The notes under the pieces were generated by a model. It saw only the letters and a program-made list of their open reading frames with translations. It had not been told where the DNA came from and ran no database searches. A stretch of DNA of 64,000 nucleotides from positions 1-64,000 of the forward strand of contig JABWCE010000014.1 in assembly GCA_013359235.1 (NCBI GenBank), given 5' to 3'. Origin of the DNA: Bacteroidota bacterium (GTDB lineage Bacteria > Bacteroidota > Bacteroidia > NS11-12g > UBA9320). The translations under genes and the position numbers were made by a program. Numbering within the stretch: position 1 is the first letter of the stretch; the number at the start of each line of letters is the position of its first letter. Of this stretch, positions 28,885 through 39,832 are shown piece after piece.

Positions 28885-31227
28885 ATGAAAATTTCGTACA
28901 ATTGGCTTAAAAAGCACATAGAATTAAACGAAACACCCGAAGAAATTTCAGATTTACTTACAAATTGTGGGCTTGAAGTTGAAGATTTTTACGAGCACCA
29001 AGTAATAAAAGGAGGCTTAAAGGGTTTGATAGTTGGTCATGTATTATCAGTAGAAAAGCACCCCGGTGCCGATAAATTAAAAATAACAAAAGTAGATATT
29101 GGAAATGGCGAAATTCTTCAAATAGTGTGTGGTGCACCAAATGTTAAGCAAGGGCAAAAAGTAGTTGTAGCTACTGTCGGAACTACAATTTACCCATTAA
29201 ATTCAGAACCTTTTAAAATTAAAAAAGCAAAAATCAGAGGAATAGAATCAAACGGTATGATTTGTGCCGAAGACGAAATAGGATTAGGTACTAACCACGA
29301 AGGAATTTTAATACTTGACGAAAATTGTTTGCAAGGTAAATTAGTTACTGATTATATAAAAACTCCAAACGATTTTATCTTCGAAATAGGGCTTACTGCA
29401 AATCGTGGCGATGCAGCTTCGCATCTGGGTGTAGCAAGAGATTTAAAAGCATTACTAAACCGAAACCTAATCAAACCAAAAACATTTGAAATAACCACTG
29501 CTCAAAACAAAATGCCATTGAGTATTTCAATAAAAAGTGATGATTTATGTGAAAAATATTGTGGTATTTTAATAAAAGATATAAATGTAAAACCATCACC
29601 AGATTGGCTTTCTTCAAAACTTTCTTCAATAGGTTTAAATTCAATAAACAATATTGTAGATATCACAAATTACATTTTACACGATACGGGACAACCGATT
29701 CATGCTTTTGACTTTGATAAATTGAATGGAAACATAGAAGTGAGAAATGCAAACCCAAACGAGAAAATAATTACTTTAAATAAAGAAGAAAAAAAACTAA
29801 ATGGGCAAGAAATGGTGATTGCCGACCATAATGGACCTGTGGCTCTTGCAGGTGTTATAGGTGGTTTAAACACGTGTGTTGACAATAACACAAAAAATAT
29901 TTTTATAGAAAGCGCATGTTTTGATATGTCTGCTGTACGAAAAACATCAAAAATCACCGGAATTTCTACTGATTCTTCATTCAGATTTGAACGTGGTATT
30001 AACCCTGAAAATACTTATAATGCTATGATAGAAGCAGCAGCAATGGTATTGGAAATAGCCGGTGGTAAAATTGAATTTTTGCCAGTTGAAGTAAATAGTA
30101 AACTAATTGAGCCTGCTCAAGTATTTATTTCATTCGATAAACTGAAAAGAATTTTAGGAGTTGAAATTGAAAAAAATGTAGTAAAAACTATTGTTTCAAA
30201 TCTTGAAATGAAAATTGTAGAAGAAAACAACGAAGGTTTAAAATTAATTATACCACGTTACAGAACTGATATAACAAGGGATATTGATGTTTTTGAAGAT
30301 ATTTTGAGGATATATGGTTTTGACAAAATTGCTTTTCCCGAAAATGTAAATACAGCTATTGTAAACTCTGCAATTCCCGATAAACATTTAATAAAACAAA
30401 AAATAAGCAATTATTTAAAATCGCAAGGTTTTAATGAAATAATGACAAATTCATTAACAAGCGACAATTATTATGATGAAACCGAAAAAAATGAACTCGT
30501 TTATCTGAGCAATCCACTAAGCAATGAACTTGCAGTTATGCGGCATTCAATGTTGCCCACTATGCTCGAATCCGTTGCATACAACAAAAACAGGAAAATA
30601 CACGACAACAAATTTTTTGAGTTTGGCAAAATTTATCATAAAAACGAAGATGGAAATTATTTTGAAATTGAAAAAATTGCATTAATAGTAAGTGGGAACC
30701 GTGAAACCACAAATTGGATTAAAAAACCCGAATATGCCGATTATTTTTATTTAAAAACTATAGTTGAAAATATTGTTTTACATGCCGGAGGTATTAATTT
30801 CAATACACCTAAAATAAGCAAAGTAGAAAAAAAGTTGCTTGACAAAACTGATGTAAATACCGAAGTATGGTTTGCCGAATTGAATTTTGAAAAATTGTTG
30901 AACAATATATCAAAAAACAAATTCGAATTACGCGATGTTCCTGTATTTCCGGAGGTTAGCCGCGATTTAAATTTAATAATAGATGAAGCCGTAAACTATT
31001 CGGATATTGAAAAAATTGTTAAAAATACAGTTGGAAAATATTTACAAAAAATAAATATGACAGATGTTTACAAAGGCAAAACGCTTGAAGAAGGCAAAAA
31101 ATCTTACACTTTTAATATTTTGCTTTACGATAGCGAAAAAACTATGACCGATAAACAAATAGATTATATAATGCAAAAACTGATATTTACTTTTGAAACC
31201 GAACTTGGAGCATTTATTAGAAAATAA
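28885..31227 (+). CDS. pheT: Phenylalanine--tRNA ligase beta subunit
   Basis: MKISYNWLKKHIELNETPEEISDLLTNCGLEVE; B3/B4 and anticodon-binding-like C-terminal domains. Confidence 0.96.
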   Translation: MKISYNWLKKHIELNETPEEISDLLTNCGLEVEDFYEHQVIKGGLKGLIVGHVLSVEKHPGADKLKITKVDIGNGEILQIVCGAPNVKQGQKVVVATVGTTIYPLNSEPFKIKKAKIRGIESNGMICAEDEIGLGTNHEGILILDENCLQGKLVTDYIKTPNDFIFEIGLTANRGDAASHLGVARDLKALLNRNLIKPKTFEITTAQNKMPLSISIKSDDLCEKYCGILIKDINVKPSPDWLSSKLSSIGLNSINNIVDITNYILHDTGQPIHAFDFDKLNGNIEVRNANPNEKIITLNKEEKKLNGQEMVIADHNGPVALAGVIGGLNTCVDNNTKNIFIESACFDMSAVRKTSKITGISTDSSFRFERGINPENTYNAMIEAAAMVLEIAGGKIEFLPVEVNSKLIEPAQVFISFDKLKRILGVEIEKNVVKTIVSNLEMKIVEENNEGLKLIIPRYRTDITRDIDVFEDILRIYGFDKIAFPENVNTAIVNSAIPDKHLIKQKISNYLKSQGFNEIMTNSLTSDNYYDETEKNELVYLSNPLSNELAVMRHSMLPTMLESVAYNKNRKIHDNKFFEFGKIYHKNEDGNYFEIEKIALIVSGNRETTNWIKKPEYADYFYLKTIVENIVLHAGGINFNTPKISKVEKKLLDKTDVNTEVWFAELNFEKLLNNISKNKFELRDVPVFPEVSRDLNLIIDEAVNYSDIEKIVKNTVGKYLQKINMTDVYKGKTLEEGKKSYTFNILLYDSEKTMTDKQIDYIMQKLIFTFETELGAFIRK

Positions 31228-31240
31228 TTAATAAAAAAGA

Positions 31241-31531
31241 ATGTCAGAAACAGAAGAAATATTTCAAAGAATAAAGCATAAAATAGAGCAGCTTGTTTTG
31301 CGAAACAAAGAATTGCAAAACCAAAACAAAGATTTTGAGAAAAAAATCCATGATTTAGAAAAAACTATTGAAATTCAAAGAGAAACGATAAAAGATATAG
31401 AAGAGAAAAATAAATTACTTAAAATTGCAAATAAAATTACAGAAGACGATACACAAAAAAAAGAATTGAAATTAAAAATAAACGAATTTATAAGAGAAAT
31501 AGATAAGAGCATAGCATTGCTCAACGATTAA
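31241..31531 (+). CDS. Small coiled-coil protein between pheT and zapA
   Basis: 96 aa, nearly all predicted coiled coil. Confidence 0.7.
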   Translation: MSETEEIFQRIKHKIEQLVLRNKELQNQNKDFEKKIHDLEKTIEIQRETIKDIEEKNKLLKIANKITEDDTQKKELKLKINEFIREIDKSIALLND

Positions 31532-31551
31532 AAACAAAAAATGAAAAACAG

Positions 31552-31848
31552 GTGGAACAGGAAGAAATATCCATCAAAATAATAATAGGAGACAGGCAAT
31601 ACCCGCTTAAAATTTCAACTTCAGAAGAAGAAAACATCAGAAAAGCGGCAAAACTGGTAAACGAAAGGTCAAAATTTTATACCGAAAATTTTTCGGTTAA
31701 AGATAAACAGGATGCACTTGCCATGACGGCACTCGAAATTGCAACCGAAAATATTAATAGCGATTCTCAAAACCAGCTATTAAACTCTGAACTGTCGCAG
31801 CAGCTCAAAGATATTGACAACTTCCTATGTAATTTTGAAATTTCTTAA
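31552..31848 (+). CDS. zapA: Cell division protein ZapA
   Basis: ISIKIIIGDRQYPLKISTSEEENIRKAAKLVNERSKFY...DKQDALAMTALEIATE; GTG start. Confidence 0.85.
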   Translation: MEQEEISIKIIIGDRQYPLKISTSEEENIRKAAKLVNERSKFYTENFSVKDKQDALAMTALEIATENINSDSQNQLLNSELSQQLKDIDNFLCNFEIS

Positions 31849-31895
31849 AGTTCTGCTTTTAAAAAAAAGGACAAACTTAAAAAAAGAAGAAAAAA

Positions 31896-33437
31896 ATGGA
31901 ACCATTATCATTAGTATTGGGTATAGTAGCTGGCATCGGAGCAGGAACTTCGGCAGCATTTTACCTGATAAACAATCGAAACAAAAAAAAATCAAACGGA
32001 ATTATAGCTGATGCAAAAAACAAAGCCGAAGCTATACTAAAAGCCAAAGAACTTGAGGCAAAAGAAAAATTTTATGAATTAAAAAACCAACATGACGAAA
32101 AAATTAATTCAAGAAACAGAGAAATAGCTGAAGCCGAAAACCGCATCAGAGGTAAAGAACAGAGCCTAAATGATAAAATTTCAAACTTAGAACGCAGAAA
32201 CAAAGAAATAGAAAACCTTAAAAACGACCTCACAAATCAAATTGATGTAGCAAAAGTAAAAAAAGCCGAAGCTGAAAAACTACATGCAAGTCAAGTTGAA
32301 AAGTTAGAAAAAATTGCAGGATTATCAGCCCAGCAGGCAAAAAATGAGCTTGTTGAAGCATTAAAATCAGATGCTGAAAACCAAGCTTTATCACAAATGA
32401 AATTAATCATTGACGAAGCAAAACTAAACGCAACACGTGAGGCGAAAAGAATGATTTTGCAAACAATACAACGCTCTGCAGCCGAACACGCAATTGAAAA
32501 TACGGTTACAGTTTTTCATATTGAAAATGATGATGTAAAAGGCAGAATTATAGGAAGAGAAGGAAGAAATATACGAGCTCTTGAAGCAGCTACAGGTATA
32601 GAGTTTATAGTTGACGATACCCCCGAAGCAATTATACTTTCGGGCTTTGATCCCATAAGGCGTGAAGTAGCAAGATTATCATTGCACAGACTTGTATCCG
32701 ACGGCAGAATACATCCGGCACGCATTGAAGAAGTAGTAGAAAAGACAATTAAGGAAGTAGAACAGGAAATTATAGAAATTGGTCAGAAAACAGTTGTTGA
32801 TTTAGGAATAAACGGACTGCATCCAGAGCTAATTAGAATGGTAGGCAGAATGAGATACCGTTCATCTTATGGTCAAAATCTATTAAAACACAGTAGAGAA
32901 GTTGCAAATTTATGTGCAATAATGGCGGGTGAATTTGGGCTTAATCCAAAATTAGCAAAGCGAGCAGGACTCTTGCACGATATAGGTAAAGTGCCAGAAG
33001 ACGACCCCGAAACACCACATGCTTTGCTTGGTATGAAATTGGCAGAAAAATACGGTGAACATCCCGATGTTGTAAACGCAATAGGTGCACACCATGACGA
33101 AATAGAGATGAATAATCTTATCTCGCCAATAATACAGGCTTGTGATGCAATTTCAGGTTCACGCCCTGGTGCCCGCCGCGAAGATTCCGAAGCTTATATT
33201 AAAAGATTACAGGATCTTGAAAAACTTGCTGTAAGTTTTGACGGAGTTGACAAAGCATTTGCAATACAAGCAGGCCGCGAACTTAGAGTAATTGTGAACA
33301 GCGATATTTTAGATGATAAAAAATCCGATCTTCTTTCTTTCGATATTTCACAAAAAATTATGAAAGAGATGATTTATCCGGGTCAAATTAAAGTAACAGT
33401 AATTAGAGAGAGAAGGGCAGTAGCTTTTGCCAAATAA
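31896..33437 (+). CDS. rny: Ribonuclease Y
   Basis: N-terminal TM and coiled coil; [21 protein letters not shown] domain; HD domain AGLLHDIGK. Confidence 0.96.
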   Translation: MEPLSLVLGIVAGIGAGTSAAFYLINNRNKKKSNGIIADAKNKAEAILKAKELEAKEKFYELKNQHDEKINSRNREIAEAENRIRGKEQSLNDKISNLERRNKEIENLKNDLTNQIDVAKVKKAEAEKLHASQVEKLEKIAGLSAQQAKNELVEALKSDAENQALSQMKLIIDEAKLNATREAKRMILQTIQRSAAEHAIENTVTVFHIENDDVKGRIIGREGRNIRALEAATGIEFIVDDTPEAIILSGFDPIRREVARLSLHRLVSDGRIHPARIEEVVEKTIKEVEQEIIEIGQKTVVDLGINGLHPELIRMVGRMRYRSSYGQNLLKHSREVANLCAIMAGEFGLNPKLAKRAGLLHDIGKVPEDDPETPHALLGMKLAEKYGEHPDVVNAIGAHHDEIEMNNLISPIIQACDAISGSRPGARREDSEAYIKRLQDLEKLAVSFDGVDKAFAIQAGRELRVIVNSDILDDKKSDLLSFDISQKIMKEMIYPGQIKVTVIRERRAVAFAK

Positions 33438-33452
33438 TTTTTTAAAAGAAAA

Positions 33453-34028
33453 ATGAAAAATATTGTATTGTTCGGTCCTCCGGGAGCAGGTAAAGGGACA
33501 CAATCTGAAAAACTTATTGAAAAGTATAAACTAATTCATATTTCAACAGGTGATATTTTAAGAGCAGAAAGAGCCGCAGGAACCGTATTGGGCAAAAAAG
33601 CCAATGAGTTTATTGAAAAAGGCGAACTTGTACCTGACGAAGTTGTGATAGGAATGGTTTCAAACAAAATTGACGAAAACAAAAACTCAAGTGGTTTTAT
33701 ATTTGATGGTTTTCCGCGTACCAATGCACAAGCTGTTGCACTTGATAAATTGCTGCAAAAATTTTCACTTTCAATTTCGAAAATGATAGCTCTTGAAGTA
33801 GATGAAGACGAACTTACAAAAAGGCTTTTGTTAAGGGGTAAATCATCGGGTAGAGCTGATGACCAAAGCGAGGAAACTATAAGAAACCGTTTTAGAGTTT
33901 ATAATAATGAAACTTTTCCGCTTATTGATTTTTATAAAAAACAAGGAAAATATTGTGGAATAAATGGCATGTATACAATAGATGAAGTATTTGATGATTT
34001 ATGTAAAATTATCGAAGTAATTAACTAA
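33453..34028 (+). CDS. adk: Adenylate kinase
   Basis: IVLFGPPGAGKGTQSEKLIEKY; FDGFPRTNAQA; GRADDQSEETIRNRFRVY. Confidence 0.97.
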   Translation: MKNIVLFGPPGAGKGTQSEKLIEKYKLIHISTGDILRAERAAGTVLGKKANEFIEKGELVPDEVVIGMVSNKIDENKNSSGFIFDGFPRTNAQAVALDKLLQKFSLSISKMIALEVDEDELTKRLLLRGKSSGRADDQSEETIRNRFRVYNNETFPLIDFYKKQGKYCGINGMYTIDEVFDDLCKIIEVIN

Positions 34029-34053
34029 CAAAAACATATTAAATTATTAAAAT

Positions 34054-35043
34054 TTGGCTGAATCAAATTTTGTTGATTATGTAAAAATATATTTTCGTTC
34101 AGGAAAAGGCGGAGCCGGAAGCGTACATTTTCATCGCGACAAAATTACTGCCAAAGGAGGACCCGATGGTGGAGACGGTGGAGCAGGTGGCTCGGTAATA
34201 CTCAAAGGCAATTCGCAACTTTGGACTTTACTACATCTAAAATATCAAAAACACATACTTTGTGAAGATGGAAAAGATGGGCAAAGCCAAAACAAAACCG
34301 GAGGAAACGGTAAAAATGAAATTGTAGAGGTGCCACTAGGTACTGTAGCCCGAAATGCCGAAACAGGCGAAGTAATTTTTGAAATTACTGAACACAATCA
34401 AACACAAATATTAATGCAAGGAGGAAGAGGCGGTCTTGGCAACTGGCATTTTAAAACACCTGTAAAACAGGCTCCGCGATATGCTCAACCAGGTGAAAAT
34501 GGTACAGAAGGCTGGGTAATAATTGAATTGAAAGTGCTTGCTGATGTAGGCTTGGTTGGTTTTCCTAATGCCGGAAAAAGCACCTTGCTTTCGGTAATTA
34601 CAAGTGCCAAACCCGAAATTGCAAATTATCCTTTTACAACTCTTGTACCCAATCTCGGTATTGTAAAATATCGCAATTTTAAGTCTTTTATTGTAGCAGA
34701 TATACCCGGTATAATAGAAGGAGCAGCCGAAGGCAAAGGTCTTGGAAGCAGATTTTTAAGACATATTGAACGAAATTCTGTTTTGCTTTTTATGATTTCT
34801 GCCGAAACAGGTAATATTATTAAAGAATACAACATTTTATTGAATGAACTAAAAAAACACAACCCTGAACTTATGTTTAAGAAAAGGCTCATAGCTATTA
34901 CAAAATCTGACCTACTTGACGAAGAGTTAAGAAATATGTTAAGTGCAGAAATACCCGAAAACATTGATTTTATTTTCATTTCATCTGTAACTGGGTTTAA
35001 TATTCAGAAACTTAAAGATAAACTATGGCAAATGCTTCAATAA
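34054..35043 (+). CDS. obgE: GTPase ObgE/CgtA
   Basis: [18 protein letters not shown]...; [40 protein letters not shown] start. Confidence 0.97.
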   Translation: MAESNFVDYVKIYFRSGKGGAGSVHFHRDKITAKGGPDGGDGGAGGSVILKGNSQLWTLLHLKYQKHILCEDGKDGQSQNKTGGNGKNEIVEVPLGTVARNAETGEVIFEITEHNQTQILMQGGRGGLGNWHFKTPVKQAPRYAQPGENGTEGWVIIELKVLADVGLVGFPNAGKSTLLSVITSAKPEIANYPFTTLVPNLGIVKYRNFKSFIVADIPGIIEGAAEGKGLGSRFLRHIERNSVLLFMISAETGNIIKEYNILLNELKKHNPELMFKKRLIAITKSDLLDEELRNMLSAEIPENIDFIFISSVTGFNIQKLKDKLWQMLQ

Positions 35044-35166
35044 TTTATAAAATATGTTGAATTCATTTGTAGAAACACTTTTTTTTTGCAATTTTTTAAC
35101 ATAATATGAGTAATACAAAATATCTTAAAAGTCATTAAAAAATTTAAGCTATATCAAAATTACATA

Positions 35167-35376
35167 TTAAGGAACATTCCACATTTCGGTGTATTTGTAA
35201 ACCCATCGCTTATCAATTTGATTAAATCCTTTAGGGTTACTTACCAATTTAACTTGTAAATTTTCAACATCAATAGCTTTTTTGAGCTTTATGCTTACTT
35301 GTACTTGAACGTCAGTTTTGTATTTAGATATTTTCGCAGCTTCAACAAACTCTATTTCTGAAAGTTTGTATTTCAT
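35167..35376 (-). pseudogene. Fragment of a type II restriction endonuclease
   Basis: YKTDVQVQVSIKLKKAIDVENLQVKLVSNPKGFNQIDKRWVYKYTEMWNVP then stop; homologous-looking sequence continues upstream of the ATG (ILEDDIVEKFSDWKKDRDAQAWLIL) after an in-frame stop. Confidence 0.55.
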
Positions 35377-35444
35377 TAAGATTAACCATGCTTGAGCATC
35401 TCTATCTTTTTTCCAATCGCTAAACTTTTCAACTATATCGTCTT

Positions 35445-36002
35445 CTAAAATTCATTATATTCTTTTGAATTGTAAATTAATTTCCAATTATCAGAATTTT
35501 GCCATATTTCAACTACAGAGTTAGAGTATTTATCCTTATAATTTTCAAATTCTTTGTACATTTTCCTTAATGGAATTGGAAATGTAACATTTATTTTAGG
35601 TGTAAATTTAAATTTCTTATGCTTTGTTAATTTTTTAGATAGATTCATCCATAGCTCTAATTCAATTAAGTCTTGTTTCGTATTAGAAATTTCAAGTTGT
35701 GTTTGTATAAATGTAAGTGCTTTAGTTACAATTACAACATTTTCAGGAAATAATACAAAATAAATCCAGTAATCTCGTTCAAAAAAAAGTTTATCAATAG
35801 CTCTTACACCATTAATTGCAATCCATTTATCACTATTCTGCATAGTTTTAATTTCAATTTTCCGAACTTTTCCGTCTTTATACACCGATAAGCCATTAAA
35901 TCCAGAAAGTCTTTTAACAAGTTCAATTTTAGCACCTTTAAAAGTTTCCAATGAACATACAAGTCCTGTTCCTATTTTTTCTAATGAATTACTATGTTCC
36001 AT
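35445..36002 (-). CDS. Uncharacterised protein; possible PD-(D/E)XK-like fold
   Basis: GFNGLSVYKDGKVRKIEIKTMQNSDKWIAINGVRAIDKLFFERDYWIYFVLFP resembles IEVKT-type nuclease/DUF3883-like patterns. Confidence 0.5.
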   Translation of the reverse strand: MEHSNSLEKIGTGLVCSLETFKGAKIELVKRLSGFNGLSVYKDGKVRKIEIKTMQNSDKWIAINGVRAIDKLFFERDYWIYFVLFPENVVIVTKALTFIQTQLEISNTKQDLIELELWMNLSKKLTKHKKFKFTPKINVTFPIPLRKMYKEFENYKDKYSNSVVEIWQNSDNWKLIYNSKEYNEF

Positions 36003-36010
36003 TCCTCATT

Positions 36011-36241
36011 TTATATAGCATTAGGATTAAGATACTTATCAATAGAATTTTGAATAGCAGTTGTTAATTTATAATATAAAATTGCATTTTTTGAATCATT
36101 ATCAGCTATTCTCTTTGATTTAATAATTTTATTATTGTCATCAAAATTAAATAATAGATTAGAACAATCTGGCATATTTACATGGATTTCTTTTTTCATT
36201 GTAATCAAACAATTTTCATTATATATTTTTTCGGTTTCCAT
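36011..36241 (-). CDS. Hypothetical protein upstream of the 185-aa ORF
   Basis: 76 aa ORF, same strand, 8-nt spacing. Confidence 0.45.
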   Translation of the reverse strand: METEKIYNENCLITMKKEIHVNMPDCSNLLFNFDDNNKIIKSKRIADNDSKNAILYYKLTTAIQNSIDKYLNPNAI

Positions 36242-36441
36242 TTTTTTATTTAATTATAGAAGAATTAACCAAACATTAATTTTTTACTAATCTGAAAAAA
36301 TTTCCTTATTAAATCAACTCTCAAAGTTATTAAAAACGTATAGATTTTTATTTTATAAATTAAAAACTTTTTTAAAAAAACTCAATTGCTTTTCATAAGC
36401 TACATTTAGAAAAAATATAGAAATAACAAATCAAAATAAGC

Positions 36442-36449
36442 TAATTTTG
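36442..36449 (+). promoter_or_regulatory. Bacteroidota-type -7 element (TAATTTTG) upstream of purL
   Basis: TAnnTTTG match about 30 bp upstream of start; no convincing -33 seen. Confidence 0.4.
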
Positions 36450-36480
36450 CAATGAATTTTATATATTAAATAATTCTGTT

Positions 36481-38715
36481 TTGACTCATACAATTTCACA
36501 ACCCGAAACAACACTTGAGCAGGCTATATCACTTGGTTTGTTGCCCGAAGAATACGAAAAAATTAAAACAATACTTGGCAGAACTCCTAATTTTAACGAA
36601 TTGTCTGTGTATTCAGTAATGTGGAGCGAACATTGTTCGTATAAAAATTCGATAGTATGGCTTAAAACTCTACCTAAAGAAAGCCCAAAACTTTTGGCAA
36701 AAGCAGGCGAAGAAAATGCAGGGTTAATAGACATTGGCGATGGTTTGGCAGTTTGTTTTAAAATAGAAAGTCATAATCATCCAAGTGCCATTGAACCTTA
36801 TCAAGGTGCAGCCACCGGCGTTGGTGGAATAAACCGTGATATTTTTAGTATGGGAGCAAGACCCATAGCACAATTAAACTCTTTGAGATTTGGAAATATA
36901 GAAACCAAACGCACAAAATGGCTGGTAAAAGGTGTTGTAAAAGGAATTGGCGATTATGGAAATGCTTTTGGTATTCCTACTGTAGGGGGCGAAGTGTATT
37001 TTGACGATTGTTATGAGACCAATATTTTAGTTAACGCTATGAGTGTTGGTATTGCAAAAATTGGTAAAACAATAAGTGCATCTGCCGATGGGCCCGGTAA
37101 CCCAGTGTATATTTTTGGAGCTTCAACAGGCAAAGACGGTATTCATGGGGCTGCATTTGCAAGCAAAGATATTTCTGAAGATAGTATAAACGACCTCCCA
37201 TCAGTACAAGTTGGAGACCCTTTCTGGGAAAAACTTATACTTGAAGCATCAATGGAATTACTTGATACCGGTGCAGTGGTAGGTATGCAAGACATGGGAG
37301 CAGCAGGTATAACATGCAGCACAAGCGAAATGTCTGCAAAAAGTGGAACAGGTATGAAAATACAGCTCGACAAAGTTCCGTTAAGACAACAAAACATGAA
37401 AGCATGGGAAATTTTGCTAAGCGAAAGCCAGGAACGTATGTTGGTAGTTTTGAAAAAAGGTAGGGAAGATGAAGCTGAAAAAATTTTTAAAAAATGGGAT
37501 TTAACTTTTGCTTGTATTGGCGAAGTAACAAACACCGGAAGGGTACAGTATTATATCGGCGAAACTCTTGAAGCCGATATTCCGGCTGTAAGTCTTGTTT
37601 TGGGCGGCGAAGCACCGGTTTATAAACGCGATTGGGAAAAACCAAGTTATATTGACAGACTTAATAATTTTGATATAAATGTTATTACTGATATTGAAAA
37701 TAATTTTGAAGATATAGCAAAATTTATGGTTCAATTGCCAAATATTGCAAGTAAAAAATGGGTTTTCAGGCAATACGACAGTATGGTAGGTACTATAAAC
37801 CAAAGCACAAACAACCCAAGTGATGCTGCTGTTGTTAAAATTAAAGGTTCTCAAAAATCTTTAGCACTTACCGTAGATTGCAATAGCCGTTATGTGTGGG
37901 CAAACCCCGAAGCCGGTTGTGCAATTGCAGTTGCCGAAGCAGCCAGAAACATTGTTTGTACAGGAGGTAAGCCAGTAGGAGTTACAAATTGCCTTAACTT
38001 TGGAAATCCTTATGATAAGGGAGTATATTATCAATTTAAACATTCTATTGACGGAATGGGCAAAGCTTGTAGAAAATTTGAAACACCTGTAACCGGTGGC
38101 AATGTGAGCTTTTATAATCAAAGCAGTGATGGTACTGCTGTTTTTCCAACCCCTACTATAGGAATGGTAGGAATTATTGAAAAACCCGAACATATTACAA
38201 CACTTGATTTTAAACAAGAAGGTGATGTTATTTTTATGCTTGGTAAAAGCAAAAACGACATTAACTCATCACAGTATCTTGTAAAATATCTGAATATAGC
38301 TGAAAGCCCTGCACCTTATTTTGACCTTGACGAAGAATTAAATTTACATAATTTAGTTTTAAATTTAATTTACAAAAATCTTTTGCAAAGTTGCCATGAT
38401 GTAAGCGAAGGTGGATTGTTTATTACACTTTTCGAATCTGCATTAAACCGAAATTTAGGTTTTGAAATTTCTACCGATTCTAATTTTAGAAAAGATGCTT
38501 TTTTGTTTGGCGAAGCTCAAGGAAGAGTTGTAGTTTCGGTAAAGCCGGAAAATTTACAGGCTTTTGAACAAATTGTATCTACAGCCCAAATCTCAAGTAC
38601 CAAACTGGGCTCAGTTAAAGATAAAAAAATTGTAATTAATGAAATTTCTTTAGGAAATATTGAGTTGTATGCTGATTTATACAATAATGCTATTGCACAA
38701 AAACTTGAAGATTAA
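36481..38715 (+). CDS. purL: Phosphoribosylformylglycinamidine synthase subunit PurL
   Basis: [56 protein letters not shown] start. Confidence 0.96.
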   Translation: MTHTISQPETTLEQAISLGLLPEEYEKIKTILGRTPNFNELSVYSVMWSEHCSYKNSIVWLKTLPKESPKLLAKAGEENAGLIDIGDGLAVCFKIESHNHPSAIEPYQGAATGVGGINRDIFSMGARPIAQLNSLRFGNIETKRTKWLVKGVVKGIGDYGNAFGIPTVGGEVYFDDCYETNILVNAMSVGIAKIGKTISASADGPGNPVYIFGASTGKDGIHGAAFASKDISEDSINDLPSVQVGDPFWEKLILEASMELLDTGAVVGMQDMGAAGITCSTSEMSAKSGTGMKIQLDKVPLRQQNMKAWEILLSESQERMLVVLKKGREDEAEKIFKKWDLTFACIGEVTNTGRVQYYIGETLEADIPAVSLVLGGEAPVYKRDWEKPSYIDRLNNFDINVITDIENNFEDIAKFMVQLPNIASKKWVFRQYDSMVGTINQSTNNPSDAAVVKIKGSQKSLALTVDCNSRYVWANPEAGCAIAVAEAARNIVCTGGKPVGVTNCLNFGNPYDKGVYYQFKHSIDGMGKACRKFETPVTGGNVSFYNQSSDGTAVFPTPTIGMVGIIEKPEHITTLDFKQEGDVIFMLGKSKNDINSSQYLVKYLNIAESPAPYFDLDEELNLHNLVLNLIYKNLLQSCHDVSEGGLFITLFESALNRNLGFEISTDSNFRKDAFLFGEAQGRVVVSVKPENLQAFEQIVSTAQISSTKLGSVKDKKIVINEISLGNIELYADLYNNAIAQKLED

Positions 38716-39290
38716 ATTTTACTTTTAATCCATTCATCGGCTACAGCCTCAAGTTCATTATACCATTCTTCGCCCATTTTTCTTATCAATGAATTTTTTA
38801 AAAATTTAAATAATTGAATATTTAATGTATTGCCATTAGTACAAGCCGATTTGCATATATCCCATTCATTAAAATTGAAATTAATAAAATCGCCATATTT
38901 TGAAACTCTGATAGGATAAAGATGGCATGAAATCGGCTTAATGAAATCAGATTCGTAGTTTTCAAAAGATTTTTCAATTGCACAAAAAGCAATATTGTTT
39001 TCAAAAACTGCAAAAACACAAGCTCCATTTGTTCTACATGTAGTTACATATTCATTGTCGGAAGGGTCTATTTCAAAAAATCCATTTTTTGATAATAATT
39101 TAAGCCCTTCATTATCCATAAAAGGTTTAATTTTCTCAATATTTTTTTCTATTTCATCTATTTCGGATTCTTCGAGTGGAGCACCACGATCTCCCTCAAC
39201 GCAGCATTTACCAAGACATTTGGAAACATTGCAAACAAATTTTTTTTCAATTATATTTTCAGAAATGAGAGCCTGTCCAACAATTATCAT
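38712..39290 (-). CDS. DUF3109 family protein (Cys-rich)
   Basis: [30 protein letters not shown]...[27 protein letters not shown]. Confidence 0.85.
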   Translation of the reverse strand: MIIVGQALISENIIEKKFVCNVSKCLGKCCVEGDRGAPLEESEIDEIEKNIEKIKPFMDNEGLKLLSKNGFFEIDPSDNEYVTTCRTNGACVFAVFENNIAFCAIEKSFENYESDFIKPISCHLYPIRVSKYGDFINFNFNEWDICKSACTNGNTLNIQLFKFLKNSLIRKMGEEWYNELEAVADEWIKSKI

Positions 39291-39309
39291 TCTGTTAAAT
39301 TATAAAATT

Positions 39310-39819
39310 TTAAGGAGTATTCAGGTAATTTTCAAACCCTTCGATTTCAAGTTTCACAGCTTTTTCGATAACTTCATTTTTCATAGTTTCCTTAAATTTT
39401 ATAACTTTTTCTTCAACTTTTTTGTCACATAATCCTATTATTTGAGCAGCTAAAATTCCTGCATTTTTTGCTCCATTTATTGCAACCGTAGCAACCGGAA
39501 CACCCGGAGGCATTTGCACAATTGAAAGTAATGAATCATTCCCACTGAGGGTACTCGATTTTACCGGTACTCCAATTACAGGCAGATGTGTAAGCGAAGC
39601 AGTCATACCGGGAAGATGTGCAGCACCTCCAGCTCCCGCAATTATTACGCAGAATCCTTGTAAATGTGCATTCTTTGCAAATTCAAACATTCTTTCGGGG
39701 GTACGGTGTGCTGATACAATTGTTATTTTATATTCAATTCCGAATGTTTCGAGTATTTCGGCGGCATCTTTCATTACCAGAAGATCACTGTCGCTACCCA
39801 TTATTATTAGTACTTTCAT
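39310..39819 (-). CDS. purE: 5-(carboxyamino)imidazole ribonucleotide mutase
   Basis: [55 protein letters not shown]. Confidence 0.96.
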   Translation of the reverse strand: MKVLIIMGSDSDLLVMKDAAEILETFGIEYKITIVSAHRTPERMFEFAKNAHLQGFCVIIAGAGGAAHLPGMTASLTHLPVIGVPVKSSTLSGNDSLLSIVQMPPGVPVATVAINGAKNAGILAAQIIGLCDKKVEEKVIKFKETMKNEVIEKAVKLEIEGFENYLNTP

Positions 39820-39832
39820 GTATGTAAAAATA

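Noticed and set aside
31849-31895. Possible 6S RNA downstream of zapA
   Set aside because: Gap to rny is only 47 bp, too short for 6S RNA.
36242-36480. Possible riboswitch in the leader upstream of purL
   Set aside because: Very AT-rich with no conserved purine-riboswitch-like core or stable helices that I can recognise.
37143-38217. Several 117-130 aa minus ORFs inside purL
   Set aside because: Antisense shadow ORFs of a strongly supported gene.
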